A program made the translations under genes and the position numbers. Positions 33,524-42,037 of a stretch of DNA of 64,000 bases are shown here, piece by piece (positions within the stretch are counted from its first letter, which is position 1; each line of letters begins with the position of its first letter). Source of the DNA: Sporobacter sp963663605 (GTDB lineage: Bacteria > Bacillota > Clostridia > Oscillospirales > Oscillospiraceae); NCBI GenBank assembly GCA_963663605.2, contig CAXXVF010000002.1, forward strand, positions 1,116,001 to 1,180,000, read 5' to 3'. Under the pieces are notes generated by a model, which searched no databases, was not told where the DNA came from, and worked only from the letters and a program-made list of their open reading frames with translations.

Positions 33524-35545
33524 TTGAAGCCAAAAAACAGGAATCCGCGCGATATCGGGTTTTATGTGCTGATATTTATTATCCTTGTGTCCGCCGTATA
33601 CCTGCTTACGTTCAATCAGTCGGATACAGGCTCAGAAATCGAATACGCCGATGTTGTACGTCTGATCATCAACGACAACGACAAGATCGAGGCGGCCGTA
33701 ATCAAAGAAAATACATTGACGCTGAAGCTGACGGAAGAATATAAGGACACCGGCAGCTATGTCGTCACGCACGAGCTCTATGACACCGGGATATTTTATG
33801 ATGAGCTGAATCCTTATATTGAAACCAGAATATTGTCGGATGAAGAGTTTTCCTTCAATTATGAGACCGGCTGGCAGTCGCCCTGGTGGTTCCAGCTGCT
33901 CCCGTACGCCATTCTGATCATCGTCATGGTAATTTTGTGGAATGCCATGATGAACCGCAGCGGCGTCGGCGGGGACAAATCCGTTATGAAGTTCGGCAAG
34001 GCCCGCACGCGGCTGGCCACGGAGGAAAAGAAAAAAGTGACGTTCGCGGACGTCGCTGGCGCCGAGGAGGAAAAGGAGGAGCTTCGGGAAATTGTCGATT
34101 TCCTCAAGGGACCTCAGAAATATATTTCGCTCGGTGCGCGCATCCCGAAGGGCGTTTTGCTCATCGGCCCTCCGGGTACCGGTAAAACACTTCTGGCCAA
34201 GGCTGTGGCCGGCGAAGCCGGCGTCCAGTTTTTGACTATCTCCGGTTCGGATTTTGTGGAACTGTATGTCGGCGTCGGCGCGTCGCGCGTGCGCGACCTG
34301 TTCGACCAGGCCAAGAAGCTCGCTCCCGCCATCATCTTCATCGACGAGATCGACGCGGTCGGCCGCCAGCGCGGCGCGGGCCTCGGCGGCGGTCATGACG
34401 AGCGCGAGCAGACGCTCAACCAGCTGCTCGTCGAAATGGACGGATTTGCGTCCAATGAGGGCGTCATCGTCATGGCGGCCACAAACCGTTCGGACATCCT
34501 CGACACGGCGCTCCTGCGCCCCGGCCGGTTCGACCGGCAGGTCTATGTCGGGCTTCCCGACATCAAGGGCCGCGAAGCGATTTTACGCGTACACGCGCGG
34601 GGCAAGGTCTTAGGCGACGACGTCGATCTGGCCAGCATCGCCAAGGGCACGGCAGGATTCACGGGCGCGGACCTTGAAAATCTCTTAAACGAAGCCGCGC
34701 TTTTAGCCGCGCGCCACAACAAGCGTTTCATCACGATGACCGAGGTCGAGGGCGCTACGCTCAAGGTCATCGCGGGTCCGGAAAAGAAGAGCCGCGTTGT
34801 GACCGACAAAGCAAAAAAACTGACGGCTTTCCACGAGGCCGGTCATGCCGTTGCCGGTTACTTCTTGGCGCATGTCGACCCGGTGCACCATATAACGATT
34901 ATTCCGCACGGCGCAGCCGGCGGCATCACCATCACGCGCCCGCAGGAGGACCGGCCCTTCCGGTCCAAGGGCGAGATGTTTGAGACCATCGTCTTCGCGC
35001 TCGGCGGACGCATGGCGGAGAAGCTGATGCTCGACGACATATCGACCGGCGCTTCCTCCGACATCCAGCAGGCCAGCGGCATCGCGCGCTCTATGGTCAC
35101 CGTATACGGCATGAGCGACAAGCTCGGCCCGATCTCTTTCGACAACAGCAGCCATTCCATCTTTATCGGCCGTGATTTCTCACAGACGAAGAGCTACTCG
35201 GAACAGACTGCGGCGACGATAGACGACGAGGTCAAGAAAATCTTTGACACGGCGATGGTCATGTGCGAAGAGATACTCACGAAGCACAAAAACATCCTTA
35301 TCTCCACGGCGGAATACCTGCTCGAATACGAAACGATGGACGGTGACGACTTCGCCTGGCTGTGCGAGCATGACGGCGAGAAGCCGCCGAGAAAAAGCCT
35401 GCCGGAGCCGGAGTCAGAACCGGAGCAGCATACGCCGCCGGAGGGGCTTCCGAACGTCGACGACATCAAAATGCCGGACTTTGATACACCTTCCGACAAC
35501 GATGTAAAGCCGGACGCTCCGGACGACAACCCGTTTGAAAACTAG
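33524..35545 (+). CDS. ftsH: ATP-dependent membrane zinc metalloprotease FtsH
   Basis: A 673-residue AAA+ protease. Two membrane helices (FYVLIFIILVSAVYLLTF; WWFQLLPYAILIIVMVILW) flank a short extracytoplasmic domain. Walker A GPPGTGKT, Walker B IIFIDEIDAVG, second region of homology ATNRSDILDTALLRPGRFDR, and zinc motif HEAGH are intact. The start codon is TTG, with AGGAAAG upstream; the nearby GTG is out of frame with a stop. The C-terminal tail is acidic and proline-rich. It degrades damaged or regulatory membrane proteins. Confidence 0.96.
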   Translation: MKPKNRNPRDIGFYVLIFIILVSAVYLLTFNQSDTGSEIEYADVVRLIINDNDKIEAAVIKENTLTLKLTEEYKDTGSYVVTHELYDTGIFYDELNPYIETRILSDEEFSFNYETGWQSPWWFQLLPYAILIIVMVILWNAMMNRSGVGGDKSVMKFGKARTRLATEEKKKVTFADVAGAEEEKEELREIVDFLKGPQKYISLGARIPKGVLLIGPPGTGKTLLAKAVAGEAGVQFLTISGSDFVELYVGVGASRVRDLFDQAKKLAPAIIFIDEIDAVGRQRGAGLGGGHDEREQTLNQLLVEMDGFASNEGVIVMAATNRSDILDTALLRPGRFDRQVYVGLPDIKGREAILRVHARGKVLGDDVDLASIAKGTAGFTGADLENLLNEAALLAARHNKRFITMTEVEGATLKVIAGPEKKSRVVTDKAKKLTAFHEAGHAVAGYFLAHVDPVHHITIIPHGAAGGITITRPQEDRPFRSKGEMFETIVFALGGRMAEKLMLDDISTGASSDIQQASGIARSMVTVYGMSDKLGPISFDNSSHSIFIGRDFSQTKSYSEQTAATIDDEVKKIFDTAMVMCEEILTKHKNILISTAEYLLEYETMDGDDFAWLCEHDGEKPPRKSLPEPESEPEQHTPPEGLPNVDDIKMPDFDTPSDNDVKPDAPDDNPFEN

Positions 35546-35565
35546 GCGCAAATAAGTTAAAAAAT

Positions 35566-35600
35566 ACGGCCCCCGGAAAATCCGGGGGCCGATTTTTTTA
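35566..35600 (+). terminator. Terminator after ftsH
   Basis: CGGCCCCCGG-aaaat-CCGGGGGCCG followed by ATTTTTTT; it also faces the convergent enoyl-CoA hydratase gene. Confidence 0.9.
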
Positions 35601-35621
35601 ACTCTTGAAATCGGAACCGAT

Positions 35622-36416
35622 TTATTTGCCTTCGAATACCGGCGCGCGCTTTTCGCGGAATGCGGAGACGGCCTCCTTGAAGTCCCCGGTGCGCATAAGA
35701 TCTACGGACAAGCGCCGCTCGATCTGCAGCGCCGCTGCCTCGCTCACGGACATGTTCACGTGCCCCATCAGCTCCTTGAGCGCCCGTACGGCGACCGGCG
35801 GCTTACTGAGAATCTTGTCGACAATCGCTTTAAGCTCCGTATCGAATGCCTCCTTCGGGAATATATCATTGACGAGCCCAAGGCTTTTTGCCTCGTCCGC
35901 CGGCATCTTCTGCCCGAACAGGATCATCTCGAACGCGCGGTTGAACGGGATCTTCCGGGGCAGATGCACAGCGCCGCCGCAGCCGGGTACGAGCCCGATA
36001 TTCATTTCGGGCAGCATGAACTTCGACCCCTCGGCGGCATAGATCAGATCGCAGCACAGCGCGATCTCAAGCCCCCCGCCGACACAGTTGCCTTTGACGG
36101 CTGCAATGACGGGTTTCCCGAGCGCGTATATGGCCTCGCGCACCTCAAAGCCGAGCGTATAGATGCGGGCTGCGTCCGCATCGCCTTTGAGTGTATCGAG
36201 CATCTCCATGGCAAGCCCTGCCGAAAAGGCGCGCTCCCCCGCCCCGGTCAGGATCACAACGCGCACGCTCTCGTCGTGGCGCGCGTCGCGCAGGGCGCTG
36301 ACCAGCTTCGACCACATATCCGTCGTGAACTGGTTCATGGGTGGGTTATGAAATTCGATATACAGGGCGCCGGGCTGTTCCGAAAATCGTATGACGTTCA
36401 AAGCGGGCTGTGACAT
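35622..36416 (-). CDS. Enoyl-CoA hydratase/isomerase family protein
   Basis: A 264-residue crotonase-fold enzyme. The oxyanion-hole motifs are visible: AGERAFSAGLAMEMLD and VKGNCVGGGLEIALCCDLIYAAEGSKFMLPEMNIGLVPGCGGAVHLPRKIP. One acidic catalytic residue of true hydratases (after CGG) is not obvious, so isomerase, dehydratase or hydrolase activity on an acyl-CoA is possible. It stands alone between two terminators, with a weak ribosome site. It may act in fatty-acid, amino-acid or aromatic acyl-CoA metabolism. Confidence 0.88.
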   Translation of the reverse strand: MSQPALNVIRFSEQPGALYIEFHNPPMNQFTTDMWSKLVSALRDARHDESVRVVILTGAGERAFSAGLAMEMLDTLKGDADAARIYTLGFEVREAIYALGKPVIAAVKGNCVGGGLEIALCCDLIYAAEGSKFMLPEMNIGLVPGCGGAVHLPRKIPFNRAFEMILFGQKMPADEAKSLGLVNDIFPKEAFDTELKAIVDKILSKPPVAVRALKELMGHVNMSVSEAAALQIERRLSVDLMRTGDFKEAVSAFREKRAPVFEGK

Positions 36417-36506
36417 TCAGGCAACTTCTTTCATATTAGATTTCGGCGTAGCCGATTGCATTCCGGTAAGATTATACAAATATCAGTTTGTTTTGTCAAA
36501 ATAAAA

Positions 36507-36556
36507 AGCATGCCCCGGCGCGCCGGAAATTCCGGCCGCCGGGGCATGTTTTTATG
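36507..36556. terminator. Bidirectional terminator after amt
   Basis: CATGCCCCGGCGCGCCGGAA pairs with TTCCGGCCGCCGGGGCATG, followed by TTTTT on the plus side and an A-rich tract on the other. It ends the minus-strand amt transcript. Confidence 0.8.
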
Positions 36557-36576
36557 CTTTGTTTGTGCGTTCAGGT

Positions 36577-38289
36577 TTATTCGTCCTGCAGAGCGGCGAA
36601 ACCTTCCTCGCCGGTCCTGATCTTGACAACGTTCTCAACGTCGTAGATGAATATCTTACCGTCGCCGACGTTGCCCGTGTACAATGCCGCCTTAACGGCA
36701 CTGACCAGCACATCGGTAGGCACCTTGCAGATGACGATGTCCACCTTCACCTTCGGCAGCAGCTTTGTCTCGACCTTGACACCTCTGTACATCTGGGTGT
36801 GGCCTTTCTGCATGCCGTAGCCGTGTACGTTCATAACGGTGATACCGGTTACGCCGATCGAATCGAGCGCCTTCTGCAGAGTCGCAAATTTATTCTGGTT
36901 TGTAATGATGGAGACTTTGGTGATTTTTGCGTCAGGATGCGCGTTGTTCTCTACCGGAACAGCAACTTCGGGCGGTACGGCGGTGGATGCAACGATCGTG
37001 CTCTCGCCGATATCCAGTGTCGGAACCGTCAGCAGGAAGTCCGCATAAGCGCTGGCCATACCGTGCTCGGACGGGTCGAGGCCTTCAATTTCGTGATCGG
37101 GTTCGGCGCGCAGTCCGTTGATTGCTTTGATCGCCTTGAACAGGATCAGGGATGTGACAATGGTCCATGCCATGATCGCGACGACGCCTAACGCCTGAAC
37201 ACCAAGCACCTCAAATCCGCCGCCGTAGAACAAGCCGTTGACCCCTGCGCCGGGCGCCGTTTCCGTGGCGAACAAGCCGACGGCCAGGGTGCCCCAGATA
37301 CCATTAATACCATGCACAGCCACAGCGCCGACCGGGTCGTCTACGTGAAGCTTCATGTCTATGACCTCAACTGCGATAACTACGATGATGCCTGCGACAA
37401 GACCGATAATAGTTGCGCCGAGCGCGTCGACGTCCGAGCAGGGCGCCGTGATGGCAACAAGTCCTGCAAGCGCGCCGTTGAGCGTCATGGAAACATCGGG
37501 TTTACCGTTTTTGATCCAGGTGAACAGCATCGTGGCAACCGCAGCCGCTGCGGGAGCGATCGTCGTCGTAAGGAAAATGGAACCCATCTGTGTAACATTG
37601 CCGGCGGCAGCACCGTTGAATCCATACCAGCCGAACCAAAGGATGAAGACGCCCAACGCGCCGAGTGTGACCGAGTGGCCCGGAATAGCGCGGGAGACCT
37701 TTTTGCCGGTTTTCGCGTCAACGGCATATTTGCCGATGCGGGGCCCGAGTATCGCGGCACCGATGAAAGCCATAACGCCGCCAACCATGTGGATGACAGA
37801 AGATCCGGCGAAATCGATGTAGCCGAGATTGAAAAGCCAGCCGCCGCCGTTCCATACCCATCCGGCTTCGATCGGATAGATGATGAGGCTGATGAATGCG
37901 CTGTACACACAGTAGGCTGAAAACTTGGTACGTTCAGCCATGGCGCCCGAAACGATCGTGGCGGCGGTGGCGCAGAACACCAGGTTAAACACGAAGCTTG
38001 CGAAATCGAATTCGGCAAAATTCGTAAAGATCTGAAAGTCAGGTAATCCGATCAGTCCGAAAACATAGTTTTCCGACATCATCAGGCTGAAACCGAGAAG
38101 CATGAATACGACAGTACCGATGGAGAAGTCCATGAGGTTCTTCATAATGATGTTGCCGGCGTTTTTGGCCCGGGTGAAACCGGATTCCACCATCGCGAAG
38201 CCTGCCTGCATAAAGAATACTAGTATGGCACCGATTAAAAACCATACGGGAAATACTACGCCATTTGCGGCCTGAATAATCTCTTCCAT
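36577..38289 (-). CDS. amt: Ammonium transporter fused to a C-terminal PII domain
   Basis: 570 residues. Residues 1 to about 405 are an Amt channel (FFMQAGFAMVESGFTRAKNA; the twin-histidine segments GHSVTLGALGVFILWFGWYG and VAVHGINGIWGTLAVG). After a linker, residues about 455-565 form a PII-like domain (KITKVSIITNQNKFATLQKA...VTVMNVHGYG-like T-loop start...ETKLLPKVKVDIVI...GDGKIFIYDVENVVKIRTGE). The T-loop lacks the tyrosine used for uridylylation, so control is probably by effector binding. The fusion would gate ammonium uptake internally. AAGGAGG lies 9 bases upstream of the ATG. Divergent from glnN. Confidence 0.95.
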   Translation of the reverse strand: MEEIIQAANGVVFPVWFLIGAILVFFMQAGFAMVESGFTRAKNAGNIIMKNLMDFSIGTVVFMLLGFSLMMSENYVFGLIGLPDFQIFTNFAEFDFASFVFNLVFCATAATIVSGAMAERTKFSAYCVYSAFISLIIYPIEAGWVWNGGGWLFNLGYIDFAGSSVIHMVGGVMAFIGAAILGPRIGKYAVDAKTGKKVSRAIPGHSVTLGALGVFILWFGWYGFNGAAAGNVTQMGSIFLTTTIAPAAAAVATMLFTWIKNGKPDVSMTLNGALAGLVAITAPCSDVDALGATIIGLVAGIIVVIAVEVIDMKLHVDDPVGAVAVHGINGIWGTLAVGLFATETAPGAGVNGLFYGGGFEVLGVQALGVVAIMAWTIVTSLILFKAIKAINGLRAEPDHEIEGLDPSEHGMASAYADFLLTVPTLDIGESTIVASTAVPPEVAVPVENNAHPDAKITKVSIITNQNKFATLQKALDSIGVTGITVMNVHGYGMQKGHTQMYRGVKVETKLLPKVKVDIVICKVPTDVLVSAVKAALYTGNVGDGKIFIYDVENVVKIRTGEEGFAALQDE

Positions 38290-38361
38290 TGAAATATTCC
38301 TCCTTATATTTATAAATGAACAATGTGTTTAAGGTAATTACGTTACTTTATCCCACAGTTT

Positions 38362-38388
38362 TCAAGACGAAGAGAAAATACCTTTCAT
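38362..38388 (-). CDS. Possible eight-residue leader peptide of amt
   Basis: Between the leader hairpin and amt, the minus strand has GGGAGGGACAAAAC, then ATG and seven codons (MKGIFSSS) before a stop. The ribosome site is strong for so short an ORF. It could regulate amt translation or be fortuitous. Confidence 0.3.
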   Translation of the reverse strand: MKGIFSSS

Positions 38389-38454
38389 GTTTTGTCCCTC
38401 CCTTTTTGTATACAGCCCCGGACGCTGAAATACAAGTCTTTAAAAATTAAAAAA

Positions 38455-38502
38455 CAAGGGCGCTGACGTTAATGGACATAACCATTTTGGTAAGCACCCT
38501 TG
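38455..38502 (-). promoter_or_regulatory. Leader hairpin/attenuator of amt
   Basis: Starting about 10 bases after the predicted transcription start, the minus strand can fold AAGGGTGCT...AGCGCCCTT with an inner AATGG-ttatgt-CCATT helix, followed directly by TGTTTTTT. This is a complete intrinsic terminator at the start of the transcript, so read-through must be controlled for amt to be expressed. Confidence 0.7.
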
Positions 38503-38514
38503 CATTTTGACTTT

Positions 38515-38543
38515 ATACTACAACGTAATCGCACCATTGTCAA
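38515..38543 (-). promoter_or_regulatory. Promoter of amt
   Basis: Minus-strand TTGACA (38538-38543), 17-base spacer, TAGTAT (38515-38520). Transcription should begin near 38508. Confidence 0.75.
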
Positions 38544-38710
38544 TACCGTTTTGAATGTTTTTGGCTTCTTAATTGCATTTTTGTTGCAAGTGCCCATTGG
38601 ACTACCCTTATATTAAAGGTTTTTTTAATTATTATAACTATAATATGAAACTTCCGCTCTTCATTGTTGCATTTTCTCGAAAAAAAGATACAAAAAAACC
38701 TATTTTGCAA

Positions 38711-38739
38711 TTGACAAACCATATATACGGTCTTATAAT
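38711..38739 (+). promoter_or_regulatory. Promoter of glnN
   Basis: Perfect consensus TTGACA (38711-38716) and TATAAT (38734-38739) with 17 bases between. Such strength is unusual and fits control at a later step, the terminator-like hairpin that follows. Confidence 0.85.
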
Positions 38740-38749
38740 AATAATGTAC

Positions 38750-38793
38750 AGCGGCAAAGGCGCCATGTATTATGGTTGCCTTGCCGCTTTTTT
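38750..38793 (+). promoter_or_regulatory. Leader hairpin/attenuator of glnN
   Basis: AGCGGCAA (38750-38757) pairs with TTGCCGCT (38781-38788), with an inner GGC-GCCAT...ATGG-TTGCC helix, followed by TTTTTT. The hairpin starts within about 5 bases of the predicted transcription start and lies 52 bases before the start codon, mirroring the amt leader. Confidence 0.72.
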
Positions 38794-38844
38794 ATATTCA
38801 TTTATAACCTATTATATATTAATATTGTTTGGGGAGAAGTAAAT

Positions 38845-40938
38845 ATGGCTACTGTTAACGATTCATTCGCAAGTATGGTTTTCAACGACCACCTCATGAA
38901 GCAGCGGTTGCCCAAAGACACGTACAAGGCGCTGCAGAAAACGATCAGCCAAGGCGCGGAGCTTGATCTCAGCGTGGCAAATGTCGTGGCCAACGCCATG
39001 AAAGACTGGGCAATCGAAAAAGGCGCAACGCACTTCACGCACTGGTTCCAGCCGATGACCGGCATCACCGCCGAGAAACACGACAGTTTCATTACGCCGA
39101 CGAGCGACGGCAGGGTCCTGCTGGAGTTCTCGGGGCACGAGCTGGTACGCGGCGAACCCGACGCTTCGAGTTTCCCGTCCGGCGGCATCCGCGCCACATT
39201 CGAAGCCCGCGGCTATACGGTCTGGGATCCCACGTCGTCTGCGTTCGTCAAGGGCAAGACGCTTTATATACCGACGGCGTTCTGCTCGTACACCGGCGAG
39301 GCGCTCGACGCCAAGACGCCGCTTCTGCGTTCCATGGAGGCCATCAGCAAACAGGCCATGCGCATTCTCCGCCTCTTTGGCAATACGACCTCGACTTCCG
39401 TCAAAACGACGGTCGGCCCGGAGCAGGAATACTTCCTTATCGACAGGTCTATGTATGATCAAAGAAAAGACCTTATCTACACCGGCCGTACGCTCTTCGG
39501 CTGTAAGCCGCCCAAAGGCCAGGAGCTTGAGGATCAGTATTTCGGCTCCATCAAGTCGCGTGTCTTAGACTTTATGAACGAGCTGAACGATGAACTGTGG
39601 AAGCTCGGCGTTCTGGCCAAGACCGAGCATAACGAGGTCGCCCCCGCTCAGCACGAGCTGGCGCCCATATTTTCCACGACGAATATAGCCGTTGATCACA
39701 ACCATCTGACGATGGAAATGATGCAGCGCATCGCTAAAAAACACGACATGATCTGCCTGCTGCACGAGAAACCGTTTGCAGGCGTCAATGGCAGCGGCAA
39801 ACACAACAACTGGTCGATCGCCACAAACGACGGCATGAACCTTCTCGATCCCGGCCATACGCCGCACGACAACGCTCAGTTCCTCCTGTTCCTCGCTGCC
39901 GTTATAAAGGCCGTCGACAATTATCAGGATCTTCTGCGCATCAGCGTTGCCACCGCAGCCAACGACCACCGCCTGGGCGCCAACGAAGCGCCGCCGGCCA
40001 TCGTATCCGTCTTCCTTGGCGACGAGCTGACTTCCATCGTCGAAGCGATCGACAACGGATCTCAGTACGACGCGAAAGAAAAGACGATGATGAAGATCGG
40101 CGTCGAGCTCTTGCCGCCGTTCCCGAAGGATACGACGGACCGCAACCGCACCTCACCGTTTGCTTTTACCGGCAATAAGTTTGAATTCCGCATGGTCGGC
40201 TCCTCCATGTCCATCGCCGAGCCGAACACGGTCCTCAATACGGCTGTGGCCGAGTCGCTGAGAGTCTTTGCCGACGATCTTGAGAAAGCTTCGGACTTCA
40301 ACACCGCGCTCCAGAAGATCATCAAGGATACGATCAAGACGCATAAACGCATTATTTTCAACGGCAACAACTATGCAGACGAGTGGGTCGTCGAAGCCGA
40401 TAAACGCGGGCTTTTCAATCTCAAGACTACACCGGAAGCGCTGCCTTACCTGCTCAAAGACAAAAACGTCAAGCTCTTTGAGACACATGGCGTTTACTCC
40501 AAAACCGAGCTTGATTCCCGTTTTGAGATCAGTCTTGAAAACTACTGCACAACTCTGGATATCGAAAGCCTCACCATGCTTGAGATCGCCAAGACAGACC
40601 TTCTGCCCGCTGCGGCGTCATATGCCAAGTCGCTTTCCGACACGGCCATCGCGAAGAAAACCTGCCTGGCCAAAGCCGACGTTACTTATGAAACCGAATG
40701 TGTCGACAAGCTCAGCAGCTTAACAACTGCGCTTTATAAAGGCACCGCCGAACTTGAAGCGGCGCTTGCCAAAGCGGAAAATATCGAAGAAATCGGCGAA
40801 AAGGCCATGTGCTACAAAGACGCCGTTATTCCCGCGATGGATGCAGTCCGCGCGGCCGCCGACGCGCTCGAAGCGATCGTCTCCAATGCGTGCTGGCCGC
40901 TTCCCACCTACGGCGACATGCTCTTCAGCGTCATTTAA
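38845..40938 (+). CDS. glnN: Glutamine synthetase type III
   Basis: A 697-residue GSIII enzyme forming glutamine from glutamate, ammonium and ATP. Matching segments: FNDHLMKQRLPKDTYKAL, THFTHWFQPMTGITAEKHD, SSFPSGGIRATFEARGYTVW, TVGPEQEYFLID, NEVAPAQHELAPIFSTTNIA and KHNNWSIATNDGMNLL, which hold the metal and nucleotide ligands. The ATG at 38845 has GGGGAGAAG upstream; an ORF start 23 codons earlier lies in the leader. It forms a divergent nitrogen-assimilation pair with the ammonium transporter. Confidence 0.96.
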   Translation: MATVNDSFASMVFNDHLMKQRLPKDTYKALQKTISQGAELDLSVANVVANAMKDWAIEKGATHFTHWFQPMTGITAEKHDSFITPTSDGRVLLEFSGHELVRGEPDASSFPSGGIRATFEARGYTVWDPTSSAFVKGKTLYIPTAFCSYTGEALDAKTPLLRSMEAISKQAMRILRLFGNTTSTSVKTTVGPEQEYFLIDRSMYDQRKDLIYTGRTLFGCKPPKGQELEDQYFGSIKSRVLDFMNELNDELWKLGVLAKTEHNEVAPAQHELAPIFSTTNIAVDHNHLTMEMMQRIAKKHDMICLLHEKPFAGVNGSGKHNNWSIATNDGMNLLDPGHTPHDNAQFLLFLAAVIKAVDNYQDLLRISVATAANDHRLGANEAPPAIVSVFLGDELTSIVEAIDNGSQYDAKEKTMMKIGVELLPPFPKDTTDRNRTSPFAFTGNKFEFRMVGSSMSIAEPNTVLNTAVAESLRVFADDLEKASDFNTALQKIIKDTIKTHKRIIFNGNNYADEWVVEADKRGLFNLKTTPEALPYLLKDKNVKLFETHGVYSKTELDSRFEISLENYCTTLDIESLTMLEIAKTDLLPAAASYAKSLSDTAIAKKTCLAKADVTYETECVDKLSSLTTALYKGTAELEAALAKAENIEEIGEKAMCYKDAVIPAMDAVRAAADALEAIVSNACWPLPTYGDMLFSVI

Positions 40939-40982
40939 TCGACATTATTAACGCTTCCGCAAGGGGGCATTACAGGCAAACT

Positions 40983-41013
40983 AAACCGGCATCGCATTTT
41001 GCGATGCCGGTTT
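40983..41013. terminator. Terminator between glnN and the P-loop gene
   Basis: AACCGGCATCGCA-ttt-TGCGATGCCGGTTT; a stem of about 13 pairs serving both convergent genes. Confidence 0.8.
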
Positions 41014-41026
41014 ATGTTTTGCCTGT

Positions 41027-41839
41027 CTACATATTTTCCTTCATAAACGCATCAATCGATTGCCGCATTTCTCCATGATTTTTATATGAATCGTTCAGTA
41101 TTAGTTTCGCACACGGCAGCTCGTTTAATATTTCCCGTTCGATGCACCGACGCCGCTCCAGACAGGCAATGTACCCGTCTATCCCGGTCAGACCGTTATT
41201 CCTAGCATAGCCTTGACATGTATATGTGTCAATCATTTTGTTGACCCAGCATCCGTTGCGGTGGCGGCATACGTTTTCAACACAGTCTTTCACATCGGAG
41301 CAGTCTAAATAAACAACGATGGGTTTAATGTCTGAAATCGTCTGATAAATGGTTTTGATATACGCTTTAATTTCAGAAATGTCAAAATCAAACCGTAACA
41401 GCGTTTCGCAGATCGGGTTTTGAAAAAAAGCGCCTTCAAAAATAAAAATCTGGTTGATCGCCCGTGCCATTTGAGAAAATTGCAGCCACCTGTCGAGCAT
41501 GACCGGCTTTTCCATCTCCCAATCGAGCCTGTCATAGATCTTGTACGGAAGGATTTTTTCAAAAAGGCTGACGCTGATTTTCGTCAGAGGAATCACAAGC
41601 CCCGATAAAACTTCCATCCCCTCATTATACAGCTGCATCCGCTCCTCCTGATCGAGCTTCTTAAGCTGGTCACTGCGTATATAGGCGTGGAACGTATAGT
41701 CGGCCGGGTGCTCGCAATCATTCTCCTCATACCATTCAGCTTTTTCACCGCAACGGTTCAAGCAGTCCAATATGTACTCCGCTGCTTCGCTTTTTCCCAC
41801 ACCGGGTATTCCTTCAACTAAAAATAATCTGTTTTTTAT
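41027..41839 (-). CDS. P-loop NTPase (nucleoside-kinase-like), non-canonical start
   Basis: The only canonical start in this frame (GTG at 41800) falls inside the Walker A motif, so the gene must begin upstream. The frame continues from 41800 up to a stop beyond 41850 and reads KNRLFLVEGIPGVGKSEAAE, a perfect P-loop. GGGGG (minus strand, about 41848-41852) is 8 bases before an ATA codon (41837-41839), preceded by two ATC codons; no ATG, GTG or TTG is available. About 270 residues. Later features: ENDCEHPADYTFHAYI, a FIFEGAFFQNPICETLL segment and IVVYLDCSDVKD, as in small P-loop kinase-like proteins of Clostridia with unknown substrate. Either a rare start codon is used or an ATG was lost. Confidence 0.65.
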   Translation of the reverse strand: MKNRLFLVEGIPGVGKSEAAEYILDCLNRCGEKAEWYEENDCEHPADYTFHAYIRSDQLKKLDQEERMQLYNEGMEVLSGLVIPLTKISVSLFEKILPYKIYDRLDWEMEKPVMLDRWLQFSQMARAINQIFIFEGAFFQNPICETLLRFDFDISEIKAYIKTIYQTISDIKPIVVYLDCSDVKDCVENVCRHRNGCWVNKMIDTYTCQGYARNNGLTGIDGYIACLERRRCIEREILNELPCAKLILNDSYKNHGEMRQSIDAFMKENM

Positions 41840-42037
41840 GATGATAACCCCCTGAGAACCTTAAAAAGCTGTGATAGATAAAGTGTTTATTCACACAACA
41901 TGCTAATAATACCATATTGTGACATATATTGCAATTATTATTAATATTAATTTGTACTATACGTAATTTGCTGTACAAGGAGAATACTATTTAAGACGGC
42001 GGCGGCAAACATGTATAGACGCTTACGGGGACAGTCA

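Noticed and set aside
38455..38793. ANTAR-type paired hexaloop motifs in the amt and glnN leaders
   Set aside because: Loop sequences do not show the A1/G4 hexaloop signature and only one hairpin is seen per leader; no ANTAR gene is in the window.
41027..41800. P-loop protein starting at GTG 41800
   Set aside because: This start cuts the Walker A motif in half; the coding frame clearly continues upstream.
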